Under the pieces are notes generated by a model, which ran no database searches, had not been told where the DNA came from, and was given only the letters and a program-made list of their open reading frames with translations. DNA of 64,000 nt from Heterohyrax brucei (taxonomy: Eukaryota > Chordata > Mammalia > Hyracoidea > Procaviidae). The position numbers and the translations under genes were made by a program. The stretch is from positions 218,197,323-218,261,322 of the forward strand of contig CM053140.1 of the NCBI GenBank assembly GCA_028571685.1. The letters are read 5' to 3'. Positions 22,492 to 34,534 of the stretch are shown here, piece by piece (position 1 is the first letter of the stretch; each line of letters opens with the position of its first letter).

Positions 22492-23503
22492 AGAAAAAGT
22501 TAATGCACAGAAGAAAATAATCTTTGATGGCTATAAGTGTGAGGAGGGATGGAAAGGGGTATTCACAGACAAGATAGTCCATAGGGATCGGGTTAGGTGA
22601 AGGGAGTAACAGCACGCAGTGGAAAGGAGTTTAGCACAACTGGACTATACCCTATGCTAAGATTTTCTAAATACAACCAAACATTTCAAAGGACAGAGTA
22701 ACAGGATAGGAGCCTGGGGATCACAGTTTGGGGGGATATCATGGTCAATGAGTGTAGCCAGTTTTTTTTTTTTTTTTAAATATTCTGCGTCCCATATTGG
22801 TGAGTGGCATCTGGGGTCTTAAAAGCCAGAAAGCTGCTATGTAAGGAGCATCCATTGGTCCTAACCCCCTTGGAACAGATGAAGTCTAAGAACATCAAGC
22901 CAAGCCATGAGAACATCAAAGACATAAGGAAAATATAAGCCCAGGAGACAGAAGACCCATATGATTGGGAGACTACATCAGCATGAGACCAGAAGAATTA
23001 GATGGTGTCCAGCCACCACTAAAGACTGCTCTGATAGGGAATATAATGTACAGTGCCTGATGCAGTGTGAGAAAAAGGAGAGTGCAGTTCTAGAACTCTG
23101 TTAAAAAAACAGATTTGATGGTCCAACGTCCTGGAGGGTCCCTTGATAACAGTCCCTGGACTTGCTTCTAGCCCAGAGCTGAAACCAGTACTGAAGCCAA
23201 AAGACAAAAATTGGACTCAACAACAAGATATGGAGCAATGCAGGTGGTGTGTGTACTTCTTGGCTCAAATATACATATATATGAGGCTGTCAGACCATCT
23301 CCTCTCTAGAGGTAAAAAGGGAGGGCAGAGAGAAGGGGACAAATGTTGGGTGAATGAATGTGGGAAGCACAGAACAAAAAACAGGAGTGTGCTGTCACGG
23401 GGCACAGAGAGCAAATGGAGTTCCATAAATGCATGTGTTCAGAATTTTATATGGCAAATTGTTTGGATTGTAAACTTTCACTTAATCACAAAAAAAAAAG
23501 AAA
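22492..23503 (+). mobile_element. 5'-truncated L1 (3'UTR only)
   Basis: The block aligns with the L1 3'UTR at 33600-34510: 'gatagtccatagggat', the poly-T and 'ttggtgagtggcatctgggg' section, 'tccagccaccac', and the terminal 'ggattgtaaactttcactta' plus an A run. An imperfect duplication of about 17 bp, GAAAATTAAGAAGTCCTA (22474-22491) against GAAAATGAAAAGTCCTA (23504-23520), frames it. No ORF2 sequence remains. Confidence 0.85.
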
Positions 23504-23602
23504 GAAAATGAAAAGTCCTATCTTGAGAGCATCAGGACTTTGCAGTTACTCGGTGTTAAAAATCCACATGCCTTCTCTTTTAAAGAGCAGGCCCTTGCTG
23601 AT

Positions 23603-23757
23603 CCAAACCAAAAAACAAACCCACTGTCATCAAGTCTATTCTGACCCATAGCAACCCTATAGGACAGACTAGAATGCCCCCCATAGGATTTCCAAGGAGC
23701 AGAGGTAGATTTGAATTACTAACATTTGGATTAGCAGCCAAACATTTAAACACTCTA
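23603..23757 (+). repeat. AfroSINE
   Basis: 'aaacccactgtcatcaagtc', 'gacccatagcaaccctatag', 'gatttccaaggagc' and 'ttagcagccaa' are in the standard order; the last block 'catttaaacactctat' is diverged. Confidence 0.85.
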
Positions 23758-23837
23758 TAAAGAATAATTTAATAAAACAAAAACTATCTCTCGTCAACAT
23801 GCATTCTGCTACATATGTCAAATTATCTTCATTATGA

Positions 23838-23937
23838 GTTTGTCTCACTTTTAGACCAAAAGCTCCTCAGGATAGCATCTGTGCCTAGCACAGTGCATGG
23901 CAAACATTTGGAGATCAATCAATCTTCATTAAACTGA
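23838..23937 (+). repeat. L2 3'-end remnant
   Basis: 'aaaagctcctcaggatagca', 'gtgcctagcacagtgcatgg' and a degenerate 'aataaa'-type end match the 3' end of ancient L2 LINEs. Confidence 0.55.
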
Positions 23938-24202
23938 AATGATCTCTACAAAAATATCTGTGTGTTTAAAGTGTGCTTCAGTTATACAGTACACTTAAGA
24001 AATTAGGTTTTCCATCCATAATGACATTGTCAAGTTAACTTAGAATATTCCCTTATGCACAAAAACTTTTCCCTACATACCTTCCCTGATGCTCTTGGGT
24101 AGACTTGGCATCCCTTACTCTGCACCTATTCATTTTTTTTTTCCTGGTATAAAAGCTGAACTACTAATTGGCATTTCAAATGTACCATTTGATTCTTAGA
24201 AA

Positions 24203-24289
24203 TCCTATGGTGTAGTTCTATTCCATCCTACGGGGTCATTATGAGTTGGAATTAACTTGACATCAACATGTTTGGTTTGGTTTTACAAC
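24203..24289 (-). repeat. AfroSINE fragment
   Basis: Reverse orientation: 'gtgtagttctattccatcct', 'ggtcattatgagttggaatt', ending in 'tttggtttggtttt', the usual A-rich edge of AfroSINE seen on the other strand. Confidence 0.72.
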
Positions 24290-24497
24290 ACTGAAGTTCC
24301 TGCGTGATGCAAACTGTCAACAGGGTCAGCTGACAGCCAATAAGCTAGAGGTTCCAGTCCACTTAGAGGCACCTCAGAAGAAGGTCTGGTAATCTATTTC
24401 TGAAAAATCTGCCACTGAAAACCCTGTGGAACACAGCTTTGCTCTGACACGTATGGGATCATCATGAATCAAAGTTGACTTGATTGCAACTAGTTTT
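24290..24497 (-). repeat. AfroSINE, longer variant
   Basis: 'aagaaggtctggtaatctat', 'aaccctgtggaacacagctt', 'gctctgacacgtatgggatc' and 'gaatcaaagttgacttgatt' follow a second AfroSINE subtype that has an extra middle section with 'cctggtaatctacttctgaa'. The same subtype is at 25752-25957. Confidence 0.72.
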
Positions 24498-24559
24498 TCA
24501 TGTCACTGTATTACACTGGTTAGTTAAAACAGAAGATGCCTTGTGCATAGATTTAACAG

Positions 24560-24682
24560 ATAGAGCATTTCTTTATACATATTTTCCCCACTATACTGTG
24601 ATATCCCTGAGGAACAGACCTGAGTCTGTTGTGTCCATTTCATTATCACAGGACCTAGCACAGCGTATGTAATGGCAGAGAA
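24560..24682 (+). repeat. L2 3'-end remnant
   Basis: 'actgtgatatccctgaggaa' ... 'caggacctagcacagcgtat' is the usual L2 3' end order (stop of growth and 'cctagcacagtgcctgg'). Confidence 0.5.
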
Positions 24683-24880
24683 TATCTAAGGAAGAGAGAG
24701 ATGGAAGGAACCAGTGAAAAAAGGCAGAGAAAGAAGAAGGAAGGGAGCCAGGGAGGAAAGGACAAGGGACAGATGAAGGAAGGAAGAAAAGAGGGGGGGA
24801 AGAAGGGAGAGAAAGAAAGGATAAGATAGAAATGGAGAAAGGGAGAGGCATGGGGTGGAAGAAGAGAAAAAAAGAAGTCA
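24683..24880 (+). repeat. Polypurine (GA-rich) tract
   Basis: About 200 bases with almost only A and G on the plus strand, mixing GGAA, GAAA and GGGA runs without a fixed period. Open frames across it on the minus strand are rich in Phe, Ser, Leu and Pro purely because of this composition. Confidence 0.85.
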
Positions 24881-25567
24881 GTCTGAAGAACCTGACAGCT
24901 GAAAGGATAGTAAACAACCACGAAACCAAGATCTGGAAGGGGGTGGAAATCTCTCCTTTGGGAATGTTTGCTAATTTCAGAATTTTTGACACACTCCAGG
25001 CACTAAAGGAACAGATTTATAGTCAAAGGGCTAACAGAATAGGGAGCCAAATAAACTCCTCATGCTTTAGTGTCAGATGCCAACAGTTGCTAAGTGAACC
25101 AGATGAGGAGGACCAATCCCTTCAGTGACTGCAGCTCAGCGCTAGATCATCTCAATCTCTGAAACTGGATCCTGACAGTCCTTGATTCCTTGGTCCCTAG
25201 GCACCCAGGAGAAGCTAGTGAAATTTCTCACTAGAAGTAGAGAGAAAAATGAAGTCAGAATAAAAGGAAGCTTGAGAGGATTTATCATCTGCAGACCTGC
25301 CTTAAAGGAAACTCTTAAGTGAGTTTTTCAAGAAGAAGAAAAATTATACCACATGGAATGCTATAGGTGTAGGAAGAAGTGAAGAGGAATAAAAGCGTGT
25401 GAAATATTTGCTGTACAGAACAATATAAACGTCTTGTGAGGCTTAAAATATACGTAAGATACACAACAACAGCATATAATTCAGGAAAGAATATATGGAG
25501 TTTAAGTATCTTAAGATCTTTGCATTCGGAAAGGAGTAAAAGCATTGGTTAATATCGTACTATGATA
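24881..25567. other. Intergenic sequence, nothing recognised
   Basis: No repeat family or gene recognised with confidence. Short frames (24832-25128 plus, 25315-25545 minus) carry no known motif. Confidence 0.45.
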
Positions 25568-25735
25568 AGTCAGGAACCCTAGTAGTGCAGTGGTTAAGAG
25601 TTCAGCTGCTAACCAAAAGGCCAGCAGTTCAAATCTACCAGCTTCTCCTTGGGAACTCTGTGGGGAAGTTCTACTCTGATCTGTAGGGTTGCTATGAATC
25701 ATAATTGACTTGACAACAATGGGTTTAGTTTTGAG
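25568..25735 (-). repeat. AfroSINE, near complete
   Basis: Reverse orientation in full: 'ggaaccctagtagtgcagtg', 'gctgctaaccaaaaggccag', 'ctccttgggaactctgtggg', 'gttgctatgaatcataattg', ending 'gggtttagtttt'. Confidence 0.87.
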
Positions 25736-25751
25736 CTTACGATATGTTGAG

Positions 25752-25957
25752 AGTCACCTGGCTGGGGCAAACAGTTAACATGGTTGGCTTCCAAGAAAAA
25801 GTTGGAAATTTGAGTCCTCACAGAGACATAAGAACAGCCTGGTAATCTACTTCATAAAAACCCAGTCACTGAAAAATCTTGTGGAGCACAATTCTGCTCT
25901 GACATACATGGGAGTGTCATCAGCTGGAGTCAACTCGACATCAGCAAATTACTGGCT
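25752..25957 (-). repeat. AfroSINE, longer variant
   Basis: 'ggctggggcaaacagttaac', 'agcctggtaatctacttcat', 'tctgctctgacatacatggg' and 'ctggagtcaactcgacatca' match the longer AfroSINE subtype in reverse. Confidence 0.75.
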
Positions 25958-26035
25958 ATGATAAGACAAGGTTACCTAAGTTACTCCTAGGTAACCGATA
26001 CAAGAATAATAAAAGAACATGTAACTTCAAGCCTA

Positions 26036-26232
26036 GTGTTGTTGTTAGTTAGTTACTTATATTGTTGATTCCAACTCAGGTTCTCCCATGTGAGTGGAAT
26101 GGAACTGCTCCATAGAGTTTTCAAAGCCATGGTTTTTCAGAAGCAGATCACCAGGCCAGATCCAAGGCACCTCTGTGGAGGTTCAAACCACCAACTCGAA
26201 ACATTTAACTATTTGTGGCACCCATGGAATCC
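26036..26232 (+). repeat. AfroSINE, longer variant
   Basis: 'gttgttgttagttagttac', 'tggaactgctccatagagtt', 'gcagatcaccaggcca' and 'ggttcaaaccaccaac' give the plus-strand order of the longer subtype. Confidence 0.72.
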
Positions 26233-27018
26233 TTAAGCTTAACAGAAGATATAAATTAAATAAATCTTTAAAAATCAATCTAACAGAAGAGAGAAAGTTA
26301 AAGGAAGGTGAAGCAGATAAGATGACAAGAAAGCAGAGAGTAGGATGGGTTGGTTCAACCCAGATGCATCAATGCTTATATTAAGTGTAAATGGATCTGG
26401 TTATCCAATTAAAAGACAATATTATCTACAAGAATTTTTAAAGAGAGTCCTTCAGTTAGAGGACAAACAATACCAGACTGTACCCTGAATCTAAGTAAGA
26501 CTGGAATCAGCCAGACAATGACCTGTGTAATAAACTTTTAAAGATAATCAAAATTAAAAGATTTACATCAGGGAACCAGAGACACCAGTCTATAAATGAC
26601 AAAAACCTCAAAACAATAAAAGATAATAAATAATGTAGTATAGAACTTTCAAATGAAGAGGAAGGCAAGGTGATTCAACTAACAGAAGACTGATTCAAAC
26701 TTAGCAACATAAGGGTAAATTTCAAGATAATCACAAAGAAATCTAAAAACCTACTTATTGAAATAAAGGATAAAAGAAAAGTCTCCGTAAAAAACATTTA
26801 AAAAAGAAAAAGAAATGAAAAAAATTCACAAACAAAAGGAATTCAGCATAAAGGAGGAAGAAGAACAAAGAAAATGTCAGCACTACAAAATGACAGAAAT
26901 AAACTCACAGCTATCAATGATTACACTGAATGTAAATGGCCCAAATATACCTATAAAGAGACAGAGAGTGACAGAATGGATTAAAATCAAGCAGGATCTG
27001 TCAATATACTATCTAGAG

Positions 27019-27562
27019 TGACACATATTTTGTTCACCTAGTGCTGCCATAACAGAAACACCATGAGTGGATGGCTTTAACAAAGAAAATTTTTTTTCTT
27101 ACACAGTCTGGTAGGCTACAAGTCCAAATCCAGGGTGCTTGCTTCAGGGAAAGTCTTTCTCTTTTTATAAGTTATGAAGCATGGTCCTTGTATTGCATCA
27201 GTCTTTGGTCAGAGAGCATCCTGGCCTGAGAACTTCAGGGAATCATTCTACTCCCAGTGGTATGAGGTCCCCAACTCTCTGTTTACCTCCCCTCTCTTTT
27301 ATCTCTTGGAGGATAAAAGGTGGTGCAAGCCACACTCCAGCAAAATTCCCTTTACATTGGAGCAGGGAGGTGACCTTAGGAAAGATATTACAGTACCTTG
27401 CTAATCCCTTTTAACATAATCCAGTCTAGTAAACACAGACAGAAATTAGAATTTACAGCACAGGAAAATCACAGAATGGAAGGCAATCACACAATACTGG
27501 TAATCACATCACGGCCAAGCCACGCTCCTTATTTTTGGGGGGACACAATTCAAGCCATGACA
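27019..27562 (-). repeat. MaLR (ERVL-related) solo LTR
   Basis: Read on the minus strand it opens TGTCATGGCTTGAATTGTGT with the CCCCCC run just after, and near its end has 'tttgttaaagccatccactc' and 'ttctgttatggcagcacta', the typical ends of mammalian MaLR LTRs. No internal retroviral sequence lies on either side, so it is a solo LTR. A 5-bp duplication was not found, so the outer edges may be off by several bases. Confidence 0.7.
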
Positions 27563-28097
27563 ATTATACCTTAGAAAAAAGACAAAAATTTCTTAAAAAT
27601 AAAAGGATAGGGAGGCAAGACCAAGACAGCAAACTAGTCACACATCTCAGATCCCTCTGCCATGCTGAGCAGCAGTACCTGAGTGGACAGTACCTCTCTC
27701 AACAGAGCAGCTATCCTTAGGACAGCTACATCTAGTAAACTGTGGTAGCTAGCAGCTGAGTACAGCAGCACCCTTCCTTCTCCCTTTTCTGAGCTATGCC
27801 AAAGGCTAAATTCTGGTGCACTACCTGGACTGGAACTGGGATTGTATGTGTGCCCTGAGCTTCTACCTGGGATTCAGGAAGAAAACAAAGGGAATGGTAA
27901 AGGTAAACCTCCTCTGAGCCAGGGAATCACTGCATCTACAGAACACCAAGAGAAATCCACATTTCAAGATAAATGCTCAGGATAACTTGGATCCCAATCC
28001 TTTTCAGCATTCAATAATCTAACAATTAAATCACAACAACTTTCTGATGGCTTGGAAATAACAAATAATCTCTAATCCTCTAGAGAAGCAGAACAAC

Positions 28098-29503
28098 ATG
28101 ACTCTAGAAAACTCCCAAAATAAAGAATTCAAAAATTCCCAAGATGAAGAAGCCTTCCTGAAATTATCAGAGAGAATACAAAAGAATTATATAGGGAGCA
28201 TTTCTAGATCTTAGAATGCAGATTAGACAAAATGCAGCAGAACAAAATGAAAAATTAAGCAAGCTATATGAACTGCAAGAACAACAATGATCTGACTGAA
28301 ATTCCGCAGATTAATAATAAAAGCCAAGAGTTAGACAATCCAACTGAAAGCCAAAGTAGCAAGATCAAGGCAATGTTGTTGTTAGGTGCCATTGAGTCAG
28401 TTCCAACTCATAGTGACTCTATGGACAACAGAATCAAACACTGCCTGGTCTTGAGCCGTGTTCACAATTATTTTATGCTTAAGCCTATTGTTGAAGCCAC
28501 TGTGTCAATCCATCTCATCCAGGGTCTTCCTCTTTCTCACTGACCCTCCATTCCACCAAGCATGAAGTCCTTCTCCAGGGACCGATCCTTCCTGACAACA
28601 TGTCCAAAGGATGTAAGATGCAGTCTTGCCATCTTTGCTTCCAAGGAGCACTCTGGTTGTACTTCTTCCAGAACAGATCTGTTTGTTCTTTTGGCAGCCC
28701 ATGGTATATTCAGCATTCTTCTCCAACAACACAATTTAAAGGCATCAATTCTTTTTCTGTCTTCTTTGTTCACTGTCCAGCTTTAACATGCATATGATGT
28801 GGTTGAAAATACCATGGATTGGATCAGACCCACTTTAGTCTTCAAGGTGACATCTTTACTTTTCATTGAGGCAACAGAATGCAAAATTAGTGAGGTTGAA
28901 GGTAAAGTAACTGACACTAGCATTTTTGAAGAGAAATCAGGTAAAAGAATCAAGAAAAACAAAGAATCACTAACAGTTATGTGGGCCTCTATCAAAAGGA
29001 ATAATTTAGAAATGACTGGAGTACCAAAACAGGGAGGAACAGCAGAAAATGCAAAGAAAATTTTTAAAGGGATGCTAAGAGAAAACTCCCCTGACATCAT
29101 GAAAGATGAGAAATTATCTATCCAGGATGCTCATCACATTCCACAAAAGATAGACCCCAAAAGAAAGGCACCAAGATATATTACAATCAAACTTAATAAA
29201 ATGAAAACTAAGGAGATGTTCTTAAAGACAACTAGGTTTAAACCAAAAACTAACTTACAAAGGAGAGTCTGTTAGACTGAGTTCTGATTATACAGCTGAA
29301 ACCATGTTGGCAAGAAGGCAACAGGATGACACATACAAAGCCCTGACGGAAAACAACTTCCAACCAAGAATTATATGTCCTGAAAAATTGTCTCTCAAAT
29401 AGGATGGTGAAATAAGACAACCCCAGATAAACAGAAACCTAGAAACTTTGCAAATACCAAAGCAAAATTACAAGAGATATCAAAAGAAGTTCTTCAATTA
29501 GAA
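28098..29503 (+). pseudogene. L1 ORF1, split by an RTE fragment
   Basis: The start at 28098 gives 'MTLENSQNKEFKNSQDEEAF'. A coiled-coil-like charged section follows to 28367. The reading resumes at 28869 in the 158-codon open stretch that ends at 29275, with 'ECKISEVEGKVTDTSIFEEK' (second half of the coiled coil) and 'RENSPDIMKDEKLSIQDAHH' in the RNA-binding domain. The C-terminal domain continues in other frames to about 29503. It is the RNA chaperone of L1 particles; it is dead because of the insertion and stops. Confidence 0.8.
28374..28868 (-). mobile_element. RTE/BovB-like LINE, 3' end, inside L1 ORF1
   Basis: The minus strand encodes the RTE reverse transcriptase C-terminus, 'RMLNIPWAAKRTNRSVLEEV' followed by 'SFGHVVRKDRSLEKDFMLGG' (28537-28773). 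The left end 'tgttgttgttaggtgccatt' is the RTE tail that AfroSINEs share. The 6-bp repeat AGGCAA flanks the insert (28368-28373, 28869-28874). It is 5' truncated to about 495 bp, and a frame break ends the open part. Confidence 0.87.
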
Positions 29504-29954
29504 AATCAACAGCACCAGACATTTACTCAAGGATGCAGTGCAAGACATAGCATTCAGAGTCCTATTTGGTTAGGGAAGGCACAAAGCTCAATCAAAGCTA
29601 AAATATTAAAATTAGGAAACAGAGGTCTCAGGATGTAAATTATGACAACACTAAAATATATAAAGAGGAACATATTAGCAGATTCATAGACCTTTCAGAT
29701 GGAAAGGACGTCAAAGATACACAAAGAAGTTAAAGACTGGTTTAAACTTAGAACACTAGGAGGGTATAAAGGGGTAGCCACAAAACAAACTAAAAATACT
29801 GCACATCAAATTAAGAAACACAATATAGAAAGAAGTCTTAACAGATTCAAAACCAACACTGAAAAAGATGAAAATTCATGAAGAATAACAACTCAGGACA
29901 GAATATTAAGTCTAACAAAGAAAATGTCAACAACACACAAATAAAGGCACCAAA

Positions 29955-32900
29955 ATGACAGCATTGAAGTCATATCTGCCAATAATTACGCTGAATGTAA
30001 ATAAATTAAACGCACCAATGACGAGACAGAGAGTAACAGGTTGGATCAAAAACCATGATCGGTCTATATGTTGCTTACAAGAAACACACCTTAAACTCAA
30101 ATATATAAACAAATGGAAAATTCAAAGGATGAAAAAACATATACAAAGCTAACAACATGCAAGAAGCGTAGGAGTGTCAATATCAACCTCAGGTAAACTA
30201 GACTTTAAAGTAAAATCCACATCATGGACAAAGATGGTCACTACTGCTGAAAGTTTCAATATATAAGGCAAGCTATAACAATTTTAAATATTTACTCACC
30301 CAGTATCAGAGCTTCCAGATACACTGAACAAAGCTAACAACATTGAAAAGTAAGATAGATTGATCCACAACAGTAGTAGTAGATTTCAACACTCCATTTC
30401 AGTAATGGCCAGTCAGATCACCTAGAAAAAAGCTCGACAAACATACAGAAGATCTTATTGTGATGACCAACCAACTCAACCTCATAGACATATACAGAAT
30501 TCTCCACCCACCAGTAGACAAGTACACTTTCTTTTCTAACATACATGGAACATACTCCAGAATAAACCATGTATGAAGCCATAGAGTCTCAAAAAAATCC
30601 AAACACTTGAATTATTGCAAAGCACCTTCTCAGATCATAAAGCCATAAACCTTGAAATCTATGGAAAAACATGAGTGTAAATCTAAACTCATGGAAACCG
30701 AACAACACTCTGCTCAAAAATTCATGGGTTATAGAAGAAATCAAGGATACAATAAAGAAATTCATGGAATCAAATGAGAATGAAATCACATCCAACCAGA
30801 ACCTATGTGATACAGCAAAAGCAGTACTCAGAGGTCAGTTTACCTCAATAAATGCACACATCCAAAATGAAGAGACCAAATCAAAGAAATAACTGTACAA
30901 CTTGAACAAGTATGAAAAGAACAATGAAAGAATCCCTTGGGCAGCACTAAATGAATTAGAGAATAGAAAAACAATTGAAAGAATTAACAAGACCAAAAGA
31001 TTGTTTTTTGAAAAGGCAACAAAATCTATAAAAAATTGGCTAAATTCACAAAAGAAAAACAGGAGAATAAACAAATAACCAGAATAAGAAATGAGAAGGG
31101 AGATGTTGCAACAGACCTAACTGGTATTAAAAGAACCATTAACTGAATACTATGAAAAATTGTATTTTAACAGATTTGAAAACCAATAGGAAATGGATGA
31201 ATTTCTAGAATCACATTACCTACTGAAATTATCACAAAGAGAACTAGAACAACTAAATGAACCCATTACAAAAGAAACTGAAAAAGTAATTTAAAAAAAA
31301 AAACAAAAAGAAGAACTACCAACCAAAATAAGTCCTGACTCAAGTGGCTCAACTGGAGAATTCTACTGAACTTTTAGAGAGGAGTTAATTTCAAGCCTAC
31401 TGAAGCTGTTTCACAACATGGAAAAGGATGGAACACTCCCAAATTTGTTCCAGAAGCCTATGGGTAATCAGCATAACCCTGACGCCAAAGCCAGGTAAAA
31501 ATAACACAAAAAAGAAAATTCAAGACCAGTATCTCTCAGGAACTTCTCAACAAAATCCTAGCCAATAGAATTCAACAACGTATCAAAAAAGTCATTCACC
31601 ATGACCCAGTAGGATTCATACCAGAGATACTGGGTTGGTTCAGCATCAGAAAAACAGTTAATATAGTCATCCACACAAACAAAACAAAAGAATCACTTGA
31701 TTTTCTCAACTGATACAGAAAAGGCATCTGACAAAGTCCAACACCCACCCATGTTAAAAACTCACAGAAAAGTAGGAATAGAAAGGAAACTCCTCAACAT
31801 AATAAGGCACATGTATGCAAAGCCAACAGCCAACATCATCATAAACAGAGACTGACAAAATGCCCCCTGAAAATGGGAACCAGACAAGGATGCTCACTGT
31901 CACCATGTTTATTCTACATTTTGCTGGAGGTTCTAGCCAGAGCAATCAGACAAGATAAAGAAATAAAGGGCATTCTGAAGAAATAAAAATGTCCCTACTT
32001 GCAGGTGACATGATCATCTACACAGAAAATACTAAAGAATCCATAAACTACTGGAACTAATAGAAGAGTTCAGCAGTGTCAGAATCTAAGATAAACATAA
32101 ACAAATTCGTAGGATTCCTTTATGCCAACAGACTATCAAAGAGGAAAACAGCAAATCAATACCATTCACAGTAGCCCCTAAGAAGATAAAATACTTAGGA
32201 ATAAATCTAATCAGAGATGGAAGAGACCTATACAAAGAAAATTACCAGGCCTTCGTACAAGAAACCAAAAGAGACTTACATAGTGAAGAAATCTACCTTG
32301 CTCATGGATAGGGACACTTAACACTGTGAAAATGTTCAAACCAACACAATCTATACATACAATGAAATCCCAATATAAATTCCAATGTCATTTCTTAATG
32401 AGATGGAGAAACAAATCACCAACTTCATTTGGAAAGTGAAAAAAAACGGATAAGTAAAGCACTACTGAAGAAGAGGAACAGCGGGAGGCCTTACACTACC
32501 TGACTTTAGAACACTGCAATAGTAGTCAAAACAGCCTGGTACCGGTACAAAAAGAGACATATAAACCAATGGAACAGAATGGAGAATCCAGAAATAACAC
32601 CAACTACCTATGAGCAGTTCATATTTGACAAGGCCCCAACATTGTGAACTGGGGGGAAAACAGTCTTTTTAACAAATGGTGTTGGCAAAATTGGATATCC
32701 ATCAACAAAAAACTGAAAAAAAAAAAAGCCCGTATCTCATACCTTACACAAAAACTGACTCAAAATGGATCTAAGACCTAAATATCAAATCTAAAATAAT
32801 AAAGATGATGGAAGAAAAAATCAGGACAAGACTAGAAGTTCTAATACACAACTTAGACAGACTACAAAATCTTACTATCAATGCACAAACAGCAGAAAAG

Positions 32901-33620
32901 AAAATAGATAAATAGGAACTACTGAAAATCAAACACTGATGTAAAAAGTTTATCAAGAGAGCAAAAAGACTGTCTACAGACTGAAAAAAAATATTTGGCA
33001 AACACATCTGATTTATGTCTTCTATAATCTACAAGATACTGCAACATATCAGCAAGTAAAAGACAAACAACTCAATTAAACATTGGCCAAAGGATATGGA
33101 CAGACACTTCTCCAAAGGCATCCAGTCAGCCAAAAGACACATGAGGAAATGCTCGCGATCATTAGCTATTAGAGAAATCCAAATCAAAACTACAAAGAGA
33201 CTACATCTCACCACAACAAGGTTGGCACTAATCCAAAAACACAGAATACCAAATGATGGAGAGGCTGTGAAGAGACTGGAACTCTTCTACACTCCTGTAG
33301 GACTATAAAATGGTACAACTTCTTTGGAAAGCAATTTGGTGCTTCCTCAAAAACCTGGAAATAGAAATACCATATGATCCGGGAATCCCACTGCTTGGAA
33401 TATATCCTACAGAAATAAGGGCTGTCATACAAACAGATGCATGCACACAAATGTTTACTGCAGCACTGTCTACAATAGCAAAAATCTGGAATCAACTTAG
33501 ATGCCTATCAACAGATGAATGGATAAACAAACTATGATATATATACACAATGGTACACTATGCAACAAAAGGACAAATATTGTATGATACAACTATTATA
33601 AGGCCTTAAGAAAAGACCTA
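29955..33620 (+). pseudogene. L1 ORF2, reverse transcriptase active site changed
   Basis: The endonuclease opening is readable from ATG 29955 ('ALKSYLPIITLNVNKLNAPM'). The reverse transcriptase is in broken frames. Where other copies have FADD, this one encodes LAGD (31998-32009), so both the Phe and the first Asp are lost. C-terminal segments at 33096-33308 and 33310-33537 ('PYDPGIPLLGIYPTEIRAVI') complete the order. Stops and frameshifts are frequent; this copy could not have been a recent source. Confidence 0.8.
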
Positions 33621-34534
33621 TGCACACGAGGAAATAGTGGAGATGGAGGGAGGAGTTATTCATAGACTAGATAGTCAATAGGAATTCAGGTAGGTGAAGA
33701 GAGTGACAGCACACAGTAGAAGGCAGGTCAGCATAACTGACTACATCATAAGCTAAAACTTCTTCTAAATTCAACACAACATTTTAAACGACAGGGTAGG
33801 AGGACAGGAGTCTACAGATCATTTTTTGGGGGGACATCTTTTTCTAAGAGATGGTTATGCACCCCATATTAGTAAGTGGCAGCTAGAGTCCTAAAAGCCA
33901 GCAAGCTGCCATCTAAGGAACATCAACTGGTCCCAATCCAACCGGAACAGATGATAACTGAGAACATCAAAGACACATGAACCCAGGAGACAAAAAGACC
34001 TGTATGATTGGGAGAATACATCAGCTGGAGGACAGAAGAACTAGATGGCACCCAGCCACCACCAAAGACAGCCCTGACAAGGAGTCTAATGTAGAGTCCT
34101 TGGTGTAGCATGAGAAAAAGGGGTGTGCAGATCAAGAACTCTATTAAAAGACCAGACTTGATGGTCCAACAATCTAGAATGTCCCCTGAGAATATGGACC
34201 CTAGATTTGCTCCTAGCCCAGAGCTGAAACCAGTACTGAAGTCAACACAGAGTGATGCAGGTTATATGCCTATTTCATGGTTTAATATATGCACGAGGCT
34301 ATCCTACTGGTTTCCTCTTAGAGGGTAGAGGAAAGGGTAGAGAGGAGTGCACGAGTGTTGGTTGAATGGATACTGAAAGTAAAGAATGGAAAAAAAGAAT
34401 GTGCTATCGCTCAATGAGGAGAGAAGACAGAGTTGCAGAGGGGTGGATGCTTGGGGTTTTATATGGAAAATTGACTTGGATAGTAAACTTTCACTTAATT
34501 ATAATTTTAAAAAAAATCAATCAATCAATCAATC
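33621..34534 (+). other. L1 3'UTR and (TCAA)n tail
   Basis: Non-coding L1 tail. The same blocks are found at 22492-23503. A stretch at 34512-34540 shows five TCAA repeats in the A-rich tail, a simple-sequence expansion at an L1 3' end. Confidence 0.75.

Larger units (their letters stand above)
27614..34534 (+). mobile_element. Complete L1 inserted in the old L1
   Basis: A 14-of-16 duplication, AATAAAAGGATAGGGA (27598-27613) and AATAAAATGATGGGGA (34535-34550), frames the element. The 5' edge 'ggcaagaccaagac' matches L1 starts. It has a short 5'UTR (to 28097), ORF1 (28098 on) interrupted by an RTE fragment, ORF2 (29955 to about 33620), a 3'UTR, and a tail 'ttttaaaaaaaatcaatcaa' with a (TCAA)n extension. 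Without the RTE piece it is about 6.4 kb, a normal full-length L1. Confidence 0.87.

Noticed and set aside
24591..24992. 133-codon minus-strand frame with many Ser, Phe, Pro and Leu
   Set aside because: It is the complement of a polypurine tract and not a plausible protein.
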